Assembly (NCBI GenBank): GCA_001769125.1
Contig: MEOG01000088.1
Span: forward strand, 62,001-126,000
Source of the DNA: Bacteroidetes bacterium GWF2_35_48
Lineage (GTDB): Bacteria > Bacteroidota > Bacteroidia > Bacteroidales > GWF2-35-48
DNA length: 64,000 bases
Direction: 5' to 3'
The notes beneath the pieces were generated by a model, which searched no databases, was not told where the DNA came from, and was given only the letters and a program-made list of their open reading frames with translations. Shown here in pieces: positions 35,624 to 46,016 of this stretch (position 1 is its first letter; each line of letters starts with the position of its first letter). The position numbers and the translations under genes were made by a program.

Positions 35624-38236
35624 ATGAAGCCTAAAAAAATACAATCAGCAAAACAGGTAAAAGAAAAAACACCTTTAAAAACCCTTATAAGTGATTTCCC
35701 AATTGTTGGCATTGGTGCTTCTGCAGGGGGCCTGGAGGCATTGGAGCAGTTCTTTAAAAATATGCCCAAAGACAATGGTATGGCTTTCGTAGTAATTCAG
35801 CATCTCGATCCAAACCATGTTGATATTTTGGCGGAATTGCTTCAACGAACAACAAGCATGCCAGTGGCTCAGGTTACTGACCGGTTGCCGGTTAAACCCA
35901 ATCATGTATATGTGATCCCTCCAAATAAAAGTATGTCTATATTAAACGGCACATTGCATTTATTTGAACCGATAGAATCAAGGGGGTTAAGGCTACCTGT
36001 TGATTTTTTCTTCCGCTCGCTTGCCGATGATCAGCAGGAAAAAAGTATTGGCATTATTCTCTCTGGCATGGGCTCCGATGGCAGCCTGGGATTGAAGGCC
36101 ATAAAAGAAAAAAACGGATTGGTATTGGTACAAGACCCCGGTGAAGCAAAATTCGATAGCATGCCCAAAAGTGCAGTTGCTGCTGTAAATGTAGATATAC
36201 TGGGCGCTGCGAATGAGTTGCCGGAGAAACTTATCAATTACCTTAAATTTAGTCCGGTTGTCACCCATGATTCAGAAATTGAACCAAAAAGCATCAGCAA
36301 CCTTGATAAAATAATCATCCTCCTGCGCACTCAAACTGGGCACGATTTTTCCCAGTATAAAAAAAATACGATGTTCCGTCGTATCGAAAGACGTATGAAC
36401 GTGCACCAGATTGATAAAATCAATAACTATATCCGCTTTTTACAGGAGAATCCAAAGGAACTGGAAATTCTTTTTAAGGAGCTATTGATTGGTGTTACAA
36501 GTTTTTTCCGCGACGCAGCTGTTTGGAACAAAATAAAAGAAAGTATTCTGCCCGATATGTTTAATGAGTTACCCAACGGACATGTTTTTCGTGCCTGGAT
36601 TCCCGGTTGTTCCACTGGAGAAGAAGCGTATTCTTTAGCAATGATTTTTATTGAAGCCTATGAGAAAATTAAGCAAGAAAAGAATTTCACTATGCAGATA
36701 TTTGCTACTGACCTCGATAGTGATGCCATTGAAATAGCCCGCAAAGGAGTTTTTTCTTCAAACATTGCCGTAGATGTTTCACCCGAAAGGTTGAGTCAGT
36801 TTTTTACGAGTAACGAAAATGGATTCAGAATAAATACAGCTATACGAGAAATGGTAATTTTTGCACCGCAGAATGTGATTAAAGATCCTCCATTTACCAA
36901 ACTGAGCCTTCTTTCCTGCAGGAATATGCTGATATATATGGAGTCGGAATTACAGAAAAAACTGATGGCTCTGTTTCATTACTGCCTCAATCCCGGAAGT
37001 ATTATGCTGCTTGGCAGCGCTGAAAGCGAAAATTCTCAGAATGCGATGTTCTCCATACTCGATCCAAAGTTAAAACTGTATAAACGTGTTGAAAATCCTA
37101 TTGCAGCTGAACTGATAAATTTTCCAAGTTCCTTTTCTCATAAAAAAATACAAATCATGGAAGATAAAAAAAACGTAAATGTTACAACAAATATACAAAC
37201 AATAGCAGACCAACTGTTGCTTCAGCGCTTTGCCCCTGCCAGTGTACTGATCAATGACAAAGGCGACATTCTTTACATTACAGGCCGCACAGGGAAATAC
37301 CTCGAACCTGCAGCGGGCAAAGCAAATATGAATATTTTTGCAATGGCCCGCGAGGGTCTGAGCAATGAGTTACCGGGAGCTTTACGTAAAGCAAAGCAAA
37401 ATTATGAACCTGTAATTTTAAGACACATTAAAGTTGGAACGAATGGAGGCACACAATATGTGAATATTACTTTTCAGCAAATCGAAAAACCGGATGCCAT
37501 AAAAGGAACGATCATGATCGTTTTTTCAGATGTTTCTGTTCTTGAAAAAGAGGCGAACATAAAATCAAAAAAAGGAAAACAGGGAGTCTCGGTTAATCAA
37601 CAGGAAATTGGAATGGAACTGCAGCGTGCCCACGAGGAACTGCAAAGTACACGCGAAGAAATGCAGACCTCACAGGAAGAATTAAAGTCATCCAATGAAG
37701 AACTTCAATCTACCAATGAAGAATTACAATCTACCAACGAAGAATTAACCACATCGAAAGAAGAGATGCAAAGCCTCAACGAAGAACTGCAAACAGTGAA
37801 TGTGGAACTGCAAAGCAAAATTACAGATTATGTTCAGTCAAATAACGACATGAAAAATTTGCTCAACAGCACAGATATAGCCACCCTGTTTCTCGACAAG
37901 GAATTAAATGTCCGTCGTTTTACTGACCAAATCACCAGCATCATTAAACTAAGATCCTCAGATATTGGCAGGCCTTTTACCGATCTGGTTACCGATTTAC
38001 AGTACCCGGAAATCAAAGATCATGTTGTCGAAGTATTGCGTACACTTGTATTTAAGGAAACACCTATAACAACAAGTGATGACAGGTGGTTCAACATTCG
38101 CATTATGCCTTACCGCACATTCGATGACCGGATTGACGGATTGGTAATCACGTTTATTGATATTACTGTTGCAAAAAAATTAGAAATGGAACTAAACAAA
38201 ACCATTAATTTACTTCGGGAAAATAATTTATTGTAA
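35624..38236 (+). CDS. CheB-CheR-PAS fusion protein
   Basis: 870 residues. The CheB methylesterase domain (about 25-205) has catalytic triad Ser33 (GASAGG), His60 (VIQHLDPNH) and Asp152 (GMGSDGS) and no receiver domain. The CheR methyltransferase domain (about 220-490) has the SAM motif IPGCSTGEEAYSL and SCRNMLIYM. Then a PAS-like region, a heptad coiled coil (about 660-735, repeats of EELQSTNEE) and a second PAS (about 740-850). Many homologues continue into a histidine kinase; here the gene stops after PAS, and a separate kinase follows beyond a DUF559 unit. The role is probably sensory adaptation outside classical chemotaxis, as no other che genes are seen. Confidence 0.93.
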   Translation: MKPKKIQSAKQVKEKTPLKTLISDFPIVGIGASAGGLEALEQFFKNMPKDNGMAFVVIQHLDPNHVDILAELLQRTTSMPVAQVTDRLPVKPNHVYVIPPNKSMSILNGTLHLFEPIESRGLRLPVDFFFRSLADDQQEKSIGIILSGMGSDGSLGLKAIKEKNGLVLVQDPGEAKFDSMPKSAVAAVNVDILGAANELPEKLINYLKFSPVVTHDSEIEPKSISNLDKIIILLRTQTGHDFSQYKKNTMFRRIERRMNVHQIDKINNYIRFLQENPKELEILFKELLIGVTSFFRDAAVWNKIKESILPDMFNELPNGHVFRAWIPGCSTGEEAYSLAMIFIEAYEKIKQEKNFTMQIFATDLDSDAIEIARKGVFSSNIAVDVSPERLSQFFTSNENGFRINTAIREMVIFAPQNVIKDPPFTKLSLLSCRNMLIYMESELQKKLMALFHYCLNPGSIMLLGSAESENSQNAMFSILDPKLKLYKRVENPIAAELINFPSSFSHKKIQIMEDKKNVNVTTNIQTIADQLLLQRFAPASVLINDKGDILYITGRTGKYLEPAAGKANMNIFAMAREGLSNELPGALRKAKQNYEPVILRHIKVGTNGGTQYVNITFQQIEKPDAIKGTIMIVFSDVSVLEKEANIKSKKGKQGVSVNQQEIGMELQRAHEELQSTREEMQTSQEELKSSNEELQSTNEELQSTNEELTTSKEEMQSLNEELQTVNVELQSKITDYVQSNNDMKNLLNSTDIATLFLDKELNVRRFTDQITSIIKLRSSDIGRPFTDLVTDLQYPEIKDHVVEVLRTLVFKETPITTSDDRWFNIRIMPYRTFDDRIDGLVITFIDITVAKKLEMELNKTINLLRENNLL

Positions 38237-38252
38237 AAAAGAAAAGAAGAAA

Positions 38253-38726
38253 CCCAACCCCTTAAAAAGGGGCAATAACAGAGTAGTTGATTAATTAATT
38301 TATATGACAACCAAACTTTATAATTTAGCCTACCTGAAAGAAATCCGCATCAATTTGCGAAAAAATATGACAGAAGCAGAACTGGTTTTATGGGAGGTGT
38401 TAAAAGATAAAAAGCTTTGTGGGCGCAAATTCAGGAGACAGCATAGCATTGGTCATTATATTGTTGATTTTTATTGTTCTTCAGAAAAACTGATAATTGA
38501 ATTAGACGGTCAGCATCATTATACACCTGAAGGAATTGAAAAGGATAGTGAACGTGATGCTCACCTTGCATTAATGGATAAAAAAGTTTTAAGGTTTGAA
38601 AATAAAGAGGTACTAAACAATTTGACAGGAGTATTAAAGCAAATAAAAGCACAATTTAAATAAAATACCCACAAGTTATAGCCCCTTTAAGGGAGTTCAG
38701 TTATAGCCCCTTTGTAAGGAGTTGGG
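38253..38726. mobile_element. DUF559 nuclease unit enclosed by 27-bp inverted repeats
   Basis: The left arm at 38253-38279 and the right arm at 38700-38726 are inverted repeats with 24 of 27 positions matching; the arm begins CCCAACCCCTTAAAAAGGGG. A further right-arm-like copy lies at 38675-38700, giving a tandem right end. Each arm holds its own small palindrome (CCCCTTAAAAAGGGG type). Between them is only the DUF559 gene. It sits between two signalling genes that are often fused or adjacent. I infer a small mobile unit; no target duplication is evident. Confidence 0.6.
38304..38663 (+). CDS. DUF559 (Vsr/PD-(D/E)xK-like) endonuclease-domain protein
   Basis: 119 residues, full length for a stand-alone DUF559 protein. 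Motifs: RKNMTEAELVLWEVLKDKKL, GRKFRRQHSIGHYIVDFYC (the Asp of the nuclease core) and KLIIELDGQHHY (ELDG, the E-x-D pair). Related to very-short-patch-repair endonucleases. It is a lone gene within inverted repeats, suggesting self-mobilisation or a host-DNA nicking role; activity is inferred from family only. Confidence 0.88.
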   Translation: MTTKLYNLAYLKEIRINLRKNMTEAELVLWEVLKDKKLCGRKFRRQHSIGHYIVDFYCSSEKLIIELDGQHHYTPEGIEKDSERDAHLALMDKKVLRFENKEVLNNLTGVLKQIKAQFK

Positions 38727-38747
38727 GTAGATATAATAAAATAAATC

Positions 38748-41700
38748 ATGAAAAAAAGTAACAAATCAGACCCCGCAATCCTTCGCCAAAAAGCAGAAGC
38801 CTCTCTGAAAAAGAAAACTGCAAAACCCGTTGCACCTCTTTCTGAGATCGATTCGCTAAAACTCATTCATGAGCTGGAGGTACACCAGATTGAACTCGAA
38901 ATGCAGAACGAAGAGCTTATGCTGGCGAAAGAGCGGGCCGATATGTTAACCGAAAAATATACGGAATTAAACGATTTTGCACCATCGGGTTATTTTACGC
39001 TTTCGCACGAAGGCAAAATTATTGAACTCAACCTCATAGCATCAAAAATGCTGGGAAAAGATCGCTCATATTTAATTAACAGTTTGTTTGGCCTTTTTGT
39101 TTCAAAAGATTCAAAACCGGGTTTCAATCTTTTCCTTGAAAAAATATTTAACAGCAAAGCAAGGGAATCCTGTGATGTGTGTTTATCAGCTAACGGTAAC
39201 TCATTGTATGTACATCTTACCGGCATAATTTGTGAAAATGCAGATCATTGCCTTGTGACCGGGTTAGACATCACCGAACGAAAGCTGGCTGAACAAGCGT
39301 TGCAGGAAAGTGAAGAACGTTTTCGTGCTATTTTTGAACAAGCAGGAATTGGCATGGCAATATTGAATACTTACACAGGACAAATTGTTCGCATAAATCA
39401 GAAATATTGCGATTTTATAGGCTATACCATGCAGGAAATGTTACAAAAAACATTCATGGATATTACTTTTCATGAGGATATTCAAACAAATATTGATTAT
39501 AACAAACAGCTTTTAGAAGGTAGTAATAAAGAATTTTCATTTGAAAAGCGTTATATGCATAAAAATGGAAACATTCTATGGGGGAGCCTTACTGTTTCGC
39601 CTTTATGGAAACCAGATGAGAAACCGCAAACCTACTTTCATATTGCAATTGTCGAAAATATCACAGAGCGCAAGGAAGCTAAGGATGATCTCAGCAAAGA
39701 ATTATATTTCTCGAAAAGCCTGATTGAAACAGCACAGGTAATTATCCTGACCTTGAATCCTGATGGGACCATTTTCCATTTCAATCCCTATATGGAGGAA
39801 TTATCTGGATATAAATTAGAGGAAGTAAAGGGGAAAGACTGGGTGAAAACTTTTATTCCGGAAGAGATAAAGCAAAATATAAATGAAATATTTGGCAAAG
39901 CAATAAATAATATACCTACCCGTGGCAACGTAAATCCTATTATCACTAAAAATAAACAAAAACTATTTATTGAATGGTATGATAAAACCTTACTGGATTC
40001 ACAGTGTCGTACAATTGGAGTGCTAGCCATTGGTATGGATGTTACAGAGCGAATGTTGGCACAAGATGCTTTAATAGAATCAGAACAAAAGTTAAAATCT
40101 ATAACCGGGGCGGCGCAGGATGCTATTATTATGATTGACTACAACGGCAATGTGAGTTTCTGGAACCAGTCAGCAAATAACATTTTTGGTTATTCTCAGG
40201 AAGAAATAGTTGGAAAAACACTTCATAAAGTTATTGCAAGAAATGAAGATAACATGATCCACTTAAAAGCATTCCCTGTCTTTGCCAAATCAGGTACAGG
40301 AGCCGCAGTGGGAAAAACGCTGGAACTAATAGGCCTGCATAAAAATGGAAGCGAAATCAATATCGAACTTTCGCTCTCTGCAATAAAAATCAAAGATAAC
40401 TGGCATGCAGTGGGTATTGCAAGAGATATTACAGACCGTAAAAAACAAGAAGAAAAGCTCAGCGAAAGCGAAGAACGTTATCGCATGCTGGTGCAGCAAA
40501 TGCCCGATATGTTATCAATCCATGCCAATGGAAAATTTTTATATGCCAATGATATTATTCTGAATAATGTTGGATTAACTATTGAAGAAATTAAAGGGCA
40601 ATCTGTACTAAATTTTGTTACCGAGCCGTTCAGAGATATGGTTCTGCAAAATATGAAAAAACGAATGAGCGGAGAGCAAGTGGGCGAATATGAAATAGAA
40701 GTAATAGGGAAAAACGAAACCAACAGACGCGTAATTGTAAGGTCAGAAAGTATAAAATATGAACAACAGAATGCCATTTTATCAGTAATGACCGATATTA
40801 CAGAACGAAAAAATCTGGAGATTGAACTGCAAAAAAATTACGATTCACAAGAAGTACTGGTATCGCTGCTTAAGCTTTCTATGGAAAATATTACGCTGAA
40901 AGAAATTCTTTATAAATCTTTCGAAATTATTATTTCTCTGCCCTGGCTCGCATTTGAATCAAAGGGCTGTATATTTCTTTTCAATAAAAAAACACAGGAA
41001 CTGGAAATGTTTACAGAGAAAAATTTATCTGCAAACATTCAGAATTCCTGCCGCAATGTGAAGTTAGAACAATGCTATTGTGGAAAAGCAGCAGTTACGA
41101 AACAAATTGTATTCAGCAGTTGCCTGGATGCGGATCACGAAATTCGTTATCCGGATATTCATGAACACGGACATTATTGTGTCCCGATTCTTTTTGCAGA
41201 TCAATTATTGGGGGTTATTAATATTTATTTAAGAAACGGGCATCGGGAATCAGACCGGGAAAGAGAATTTCTTACAGCCTGTGCGAATACCCTTTCCGGT
41301 ATTATTGTCAGAAAAGACAATGAAAATGAACTAAACGAAACCTTGGAAAATCTTGAAAAAAGGGTAATGGAAAGAACTTCGGAATTGACAGATGAAATAG
41401 TTATCAGAAAAGAAATAGAAAATCTGCTTAAAAAAAGCGAGGTAAAGTACAGAACTTTGATTGAACAGGCTGTGGATGCAATTTTTATCGGGGACAGCAA
41501 GGGTAATTTTATAGATGTAAATGATGCAGCTGTTATTTTAACAGGCTATACGCGAAAGGAGCTTATGCGATCGAATATGGAAGACCTGTTCAGCAATGAT
41601 ATTTTAACAGCCACTCCTCTGAGGTACGATCTGCTTGATAAAGGGGAAATAGTAATAACCGAACGGATACTAACGCAAAAAAACGGTATGCCGATTCCCA

Positions 41701-42503
41701 TTGAAATGAAGACGCGTAAAATGCCGGACGGAACTTACCAGGCATTTTTGAGAGATACTACCGAGCGGAAAAAAATGGAAAAAAATATCCGCGAAGCCCT
41801 TGATAAAGAAAGAGAACTTAATTTATTGAAATCACGTTTTATTTCTGTCATATCTCATGAATTCCGTACCCCGCTGTCCGGTATTTTCGGGAGCGTGCAA
41901 CTACTCGAAAAACACGGCAGTAAATGGGACGATGCAAAAAAACAGGAATACTACAAACGCATTTATTCATCCATCCAATATACCAATGTGCTGCTCGATG
42001 ATGTATCCATAATCGGGAAAGACGAGAGCGGGCGTTTATCAGCTAATATTCAGGCCGTGAATGTGAAAAAGTTATACACCCAGGTTATATGCGATTTAAA
42101 ATCTGTGTACGGTAAGCTTGTCGTTATAAAAACAAAAAATAATTATAAGTCTGCAGAAATAAATACTGATGAAAGCCTGCTGCGGCATATTTTGAATAAT
42201 ATTATTTCAAATGGTATTAAATACTCAGAAAACAAGCCTGTTGATCTCCTTATCGAAAAATACGGTTTGCAGGGAATTCAATTTAGTATTCATGACCGAG
42301 GAATAGGTATTCCGGCAGAAGACATGAAGCATATTTTTAAACCCTTTCACAGGGCAGTTAATGCAGAAACCATAAAAGGTACAGGAATAGGGTTAACCAT
42401 TGTAAAGCGATGCGTGGATTTATTGCAGGGTACCATAGAAATTGAAAGTACGGAAGGTAAGGGAACAACGGTTAAGGTGGTTCTGCCGGTAACAGTTGCA
42501 TAA
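38748..42503 (+). CDS. PAS/GAF sensor histidine kinase
   Basis: 1251 residues, soluble. An N-terminal coil (ELEVHQIELEMQNEELMLAKE) leads into five PAS domains (about 60-700), a GAF domain (about 710-860) with Cys776, Cys778 (CYCGKAA) and HGHYC at 807-811, a sixth PAS (about 900-1010), HisKA with His1037 (ISHEFRTPLSGIFGSVQ), and HATPase with DRGIGIPAEDMKH and GTGIGLTI. No receiver domain. The second PAS (39303-39675) is nearly identical to one in the kinase at 54047. It probably works with the adjacent CheB-CheR-PAS protein or the REC proteins downstream. Confidence 0.92.
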   Translation: MKKSNKSDPAILRQKAEASLKKKTAKPVAPLSEIDSLKLIHELEVHQIELEMQNEELMLAKERADMLTEKYTELNDFAPSGYFTLSHEGKIIELNLIASKMLGKDRSYLINSLFGLFVSKDSKPGFNLFLEKIFNSKARESCDVCLSANGNSLYVHLTGIICENADHCLVTGLDITERKLAEQALQESEERFRAIFEQAGIGMAILNTYTGQIVRINQKYCDFIGYTMQEMLQKTFMDITFHEDIQTNIDYNKQLLEGSNKEFSFEKRYMHKNGNILWGSLTVSPLWKPDEKPQTYFHIAIVENITERKEAKDDLSKELYFSKSLIETAQVIILTLNPDGTIFHFNPYMEELSGYKLEEVKGKDWVKTFIPEEIKQNINEIFGKAINNIPTRGNVNPIITKNKQKLFIEWYDKTLLDSQCRTIGVLAIGMDVTERMLAQDALIESEQKLKSITGAAQDAIIMIDYNGNVSFWNQSANNIFGYSQEEIVGKTLHKVIARNEDNMIHLKAFPVFAKSGTGAAVGKTLELIGLHKNGSEINIELSLSAIKIKDNWHAVGIARDITDRKKQEEKLSESEERYRMLVQQMPDMLSIHANGKFLYANDIILNNVGLTIEEIKGQSVLNFVTEPFRDMVLQNMKKRMSGEQVGEYEIEVIGKNETNRRVIVRSESIKYEQQNAILSVMTDITERKNLEIELQKNYDSQEVLVSLLKLSMENITLKEILYKSFEIIISLPWLAFESKGCIFLFNKKTQELEMFTEKNLSANIQNSCRNVKLEQCYCGKAAVTKQIVFSSCLDADHEIRYPDIHEHGHYCVPILFADQLLGVINIYLRNGHRESDREREFLTACANTLSGIIVRKDNENELNETLENLEKRVMERTSELTDEIVIRKEIENLLKKSEVKYRTLIEQAVDAIFIGDSKGNFIDVNDAAVILTGYTRKELMRSNMEDLFSNDILTATPLRYDLLDKGEIVITERILTQKNGMPIPIEMKTRKMPDGTYQAFLRDTTERKKMEKNIREALDKERELNLLKSRFISVISHEFRTPLSGIFGSVQLLEKHGSKWDDAKKQEYYKRIYSSIQYTNVLLDDVSIIGKDESGRLSANIQAVNVKKLYTQVICDLKSVYGKLVVIKTKNNYKSAEINTDESLLRHILNNIISNGIKYSENKPVDLLIEKYGLQGIQFSIHDRGIGIPAEDMKHIFKPFHRAVNAETIKGTGIGLTIVKRCVDLLQGTIEIESTEGKGTTVKVVLPVTVA

Positions 42504-42517
42504 CATTTGGCCTGCCA

Positions 42518-43825
42518 CTATTTATTTAAAGCTGCTTTCACAGGTTCCATGATGCGCTCCAGCAACGATTTGTCATCTGTAACGATTTCAGCAGTTCCCT
42601 GCATCTGCTGCGAGAATTTTAATTTTTTCCCGTAATTGGTAACTAAGCTGTCAGCCAGACTCACTTCCACCACATACATATTATCGGCCGTAACAAGAGA
42701 AATATTTTGAATAAACCCGCGCAACTGCCCGTATTCCCTGAAAGGATAATTGTCTATTTTAATATTTACTTTCTGGCCTGCTTTTACTTTTCCGGAACCT
42801 GCAACAGGCAGCTTCACTTTTCCGGTTATTTCAGATTTTTGCATAGGCACAACTGTGAAAACTATATCGTCTGCCATAACATCCTGATTGTTCGTCCAGA
42901 TTTTGGTAAATGTGACCTTACCCTTTATCGGAGATTTCAGCACATACGCCTGCTCCCATGCAGCCACCTGGCTCAGTAAGTTTTCATACGATTCTTTAAT
43001 CGCCTGCTGAAGTTTATTTTTTTGCTCCGCAGCCTGAATTTTCATATCAAGTACCTGCTGCTCTACCTGCGTTATCTGAATCTGGGTATTTGCCAATACG
43101 GTATTTGCATTTTCATATTGATATTTTTTTTGCAGCATAGTGCTCTCCGCTTTTTCAAATTCTGCTACAGAAATCACATTTTTTGCACACAGCGATGAAT
43201 CACGCGCATACTGTTTCTTAGTAATGAAAAAATCGTTAAACTGAATATCTTTTTGTACTACGAGTTTTGAGTAATAATTTTTATAGTCGTTCACCTGCTT
43301 TGATAATGATATAATTTTTTGTTTTGAGAAATTCAGGCGTAAAAAATTTATATAATCTCCGTATGTTTTCAAAAAACAGCCAAATGAAGCCTGCAGGTCG
43401 CCTAATGAATAATTGTTTTTAAAACGGACAAGATGTAGGGTATCGTAAGAGCTGATAAACGGCATCAGGGAATCTAAGCTTTGCTTTAATGATAAAACGT
43501 CTTTGAAGTTGCTGGGATTTTCTATCAGTCCTAAAACCGTATTGGATTCTATTACCTGGTTATCGGTTACAAAAATACCGGTAATTTTTCCGTTCGATTT
43601 TGCCACAATTGAAACCGGTGGATTTTTTGTTATGACAACTATCCGGGCTGGGATGATTTCCGGGTAAGAAAAAAAATAACTTCCGGTAAGGAGCAGTAAA
43701 AAAATAATAAAAATAATGAGTATCCCTTTACGGATAATCCAGGCTGGGGTTTGCCCGAGAATTTCCTGCACCTCTTCGCTGCGGATTTGTATTTTTTTTA
43801 TTTCGTCAGAGTTGTTCATATTCAA
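42518..43825 (-). CDS. HlyD-family membrane fusion protein
   Basis: 435 residues: short cytoplasmic N-terminus, one membrane helix (about 33-53, GILIIFIIFLLLLTGSYFF), a biotinyl-lipoyl half-motif (VSIVAKSNGKITGIFV), a long coiled coil (about 120-290), the second lipoyl half (YVLKSPIKGKVTF) and a beta-barrel. This is the periplasmic adaptor of a type I-like exporter. Its ATG overlaps the ABC transporter stop (ATGA), so the two are coupled. It would link the C39-ABC protein to an outer-membrane channel, which is not encoded here. Confidence 0.93.
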   Translation of the reverse strand: MNMNNSDEIKKIQIRSEEVQEILGQTPAWIIRKGILIIFIIFLLLLTGSYFFSYPEIIPARIVVITKNPPVSIVAKSNGKITGIFVTDNQVIESNTVLGLIENPSNFKDVLSLKQSLDSLMPFISSYDTLHLVRFKNNYSLGDLQASFGCFLKTYGDYINFLRLNFSKQKIISLSKQVNDYKNYYSKLVVQKDIQFNDFFITKKQYARDSSLCAKNVISVAEFEKAESTMLQKKYQYENANTVLANTQIQITQVEQQVLDMKIQAAEQKNKLQQAIKESYENLLSQVAAWEQAYVLKSPIKGKVTFTKIWTNNQDVMADDIVFTVVPMQKSEITGKVKLPVAGSGKVKAGQKVNIKIDNYPFREYGQLRGFIQNISLVTADNMYVVEVSLADSLVTNYGKKLKFSQQMQGTAEIVTDDKSLLERIMEPVKAALNK

Positions 43826-46014
43826 TTTCCGAGTTCAAGCTGGTTTTTTATCAACTCATAATAAGCTCCTTTTTTTTCCGTGAGTTCGGTGTGCGATCCG
43901 GTTTCTACGATTTTTCCTTTATCAAGAACAATAATCCGGTGGGCATTTTTTACTGTGCTCAGCCGGTGAGCCACAACAACCGCCGTTCTGTTCCTGTAAA
44001 ACTGTTCCAGGTTACCCCATATTATTTTTTCATTGTTTGCGTCCAATGCGCTGGTAGCTTCGTCGAAAAACAGGAATTCAGGATTTTTATACACCGCCCG
44101 CGCAATAAGGATTCTCTGTTTCTGTCCCATGCTCAGTCCATGACCTTCCTGCCCGATTTTTGTGTTATACCGCAAAGGCAGCGATTCGATAAATTCTTTT
44201 ATATTGGCTACACTGACCGCATGAAGCAATCGTTCCTTATCAATGCAGTCGAAACCAACGGAAATATTTTTGGCTATGGTGTCGGAAAAAATAAAACCGT
44301 CCTGCATAACCGCCCCGCATTTGCTTCTCCATAAGCGGCAATGGATATTTTCCAGTTTGGCTTCCCCGATTTTAATTTCTCCTTTCACGGGTTTGTAAAA
44401 ACCGAGCAGCAGTTTTATCAATGTTGTTTTTCCGCTGCCGCTTGCCCCGACAATAGCGGTTACTTTATTTTTCTGAATGGTGATATTTACATCGTCCAGA
44501 ACCATTTCAGAATTGGGTCCTTCGTATTGAAAACCAAGACCGTTGATATGTATGTCTGCTGCTTCGGGATAATCTGATATTTTCTGATTGTTTTGCTCAT
44601 TTTCGTCTTCTTTAAGATGGATTTCAGCCAGTCGCTCCATGCTTATTTTAGCATCCTGCCATGAATGCATGAAATTTATCATTTGTAAAACGGGCGCATT
44701 CATCTGGCCTATGATATATTGTATAGCAAGCATCATCCCGAGCGTGATATCACCTGTAATTACCAACCTGGCAGCAAAAAATGTGATGACTATATTTTTT
44801 ATTTCATTGATAAGAACCGAGCCACTTTGCTGGTATTGATTCAATGCAAGACCTTTAATGCCCGTCTTGAACAGCTTGGCCTGTATTTTCTCCCACTCCC
44901 AGCGTTTTTCTTTTTCGCTGTTGTTCAGTTTTATTTCCTGTGCGCCTGCAATAAGTTGAACTATGTTTCCCTGGTTTTCTGCCATTTGCGAAAATTTTTT
45001 GAAATCAAGTTCCCTGCGTTTTCTTAAAAAGAGACATATCCACAAGGCATATAAAACGCTGCCGGCAAGAAAAATCATAAGGATATGAATATTGTATATG
45101 GCAAGTACCATACTGAAAATAATAAAACTGAAAAACGAAAACAAAATTTCGAGTGTCGAGTGGGTCAGAAAAGCTTCTATCCGGGAATGATCGCCTATTC
45201 TCTGCAGCAGGTCTCCCGTCATTTTCACATCAAACCACCCGATAGGCATATTTAATAATTTGATGAGGAAATCGGAGATAAGCGAAATATTCACACGGGC
45301 GCTGATATGCAACAATATCCAGCTCCTGATAAAATCAACGGCCGTGCGGCTTATAATCAGAACCAACTGGGCAATCAGAACTAAGTAAATAAAATTCAGG
45401 TCCTGGTTTGTGATGCCGAAGTCAACAATACTTTGAGTAAGGAACGGAAAAATCAATTGAAAAATACTTCCGAGCAGAAGCCCGAATGCGAATTGAAACA
45501 GCAGTTTTTTGTGTGGCCTCAGGTAAGAAAACAAAAACCGCATTGATTTTTTATCCGGCTTTTCATCGTCGGTAATATACAAATCGGGCGTGGGTTCAAG
45601 CAACAGGCAAACACCGCTTTTTTTTCCTTCTGCTTCCGTGGAAGCCCATTTACCGAGAAACTCGTCTCTGGTATATTTTACCTGACCAAATGCCGGGTCA
45701 GCTACAAATATGGTATTTCCTTTTTTTCCGATATCGTAAACAACCACAAAATGTTTCTGGTTCCAATGCGCAATAAAAGGAAAAGGTTTTTCTTCAACTA
45801 ATTTGTCAAAAGTAGTTTTTACTCCTGTGGTTCTGAACCCGATGCTTTCTGCGGCTTCGCTGATACCCAGCATAGACACTCCCTCGCGGGATATATAGGT
45901 TTTATCGCGCAGCGTCTGCAGGGAATAGTTCCGACCGTAAAATCTGGCAATCATGCGCAGGCAGGCAGGTCCGCAATCCATTTTATCCGTTTGTATATAA
46001 ACAGGAAAAGACAT
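43822..46014 (-). CDS. Peptidase-containing ABC exporter (C39 type, PCAT)
   Basis: 730 residues. The C39 peptidase domain (1-130) has Gln8, Cys14 (DCGPACL), His88 (KHFVVVYD) and Asp106, the full catalytic set for cutting after a double glycine. An ABC membrane domain (about 160-450, six helices) is followed by an ATPase with Walker A GASGSGKTTLI, signature LSMGQKQR, Walker B FLFFDEATSALD and the H-loop. It would cleave the leader of the nearby 51-residue peptide and export the core. Only two bases separate it from the upstream nucleotidyltransferase gene. Confidence 0.95.
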   Translation of the reverse strand: MSFPVYIQTDKMDCGPACLRMIARFYGRNYSLQTLRDKTYISREGVSMLGISEAAESIGFRTTGVKTTFDKLVEEKPFPFIAHWNQKHFVVVYDIGKKGNTIFVADPAFGQVKYTRDEFLGKWASTEAEGKKSGVCLLLEPTPDLYITDDEKPDKKSMRFLFSYLRPHKKLLFQFAFGLLLGSIFQLIFPFLTQSIVDFGITNQDLNFIYLVLIAQLVLIISRTAVDFIRSWILLHISARVNISLISDFLIKLLNMPIGWFDVKMTGDLLQRIGDHSRIEAFLTHSTLEILFSFFSFIIFSMVLAIYNIHILMIFLAGSVLYALWICLFLRKRRELDFKKFSQMAENQGNIVQLIAGAQEIKLNNSEKEKRWEWEKIQAKLFKTGIKGLALNQYQQSGSVLINEIKNIVITFFAARLVITGDITLGMMLAIQYIIGQMNAPVLQMINFMHSWQDAKISMERLAEIHLKEDENEQNNQKISDYPEAADIHINGLGFQYEGPNSEMVLDDVNITIQKNKVTAIVGASGSGKTTLIKLLLGFYKPVKGEIKIGEAKLENIHCRLWRSKCGAVMQDGFIFSDTIAKNISVGFDCIDKERLLHAVSVANIKEFIESLPLRYNTKIGQEGHGLSMGQKQRILIARAVYKNPEFLFFDEATSALDANNEKIIWGNLEQFYRNRTAVVVAHRLSTVKNAHRIIVLDKGKIVETGSHTELTEKKGAYYELIKNQLELGN

Positions 46015-46016
46015 TT

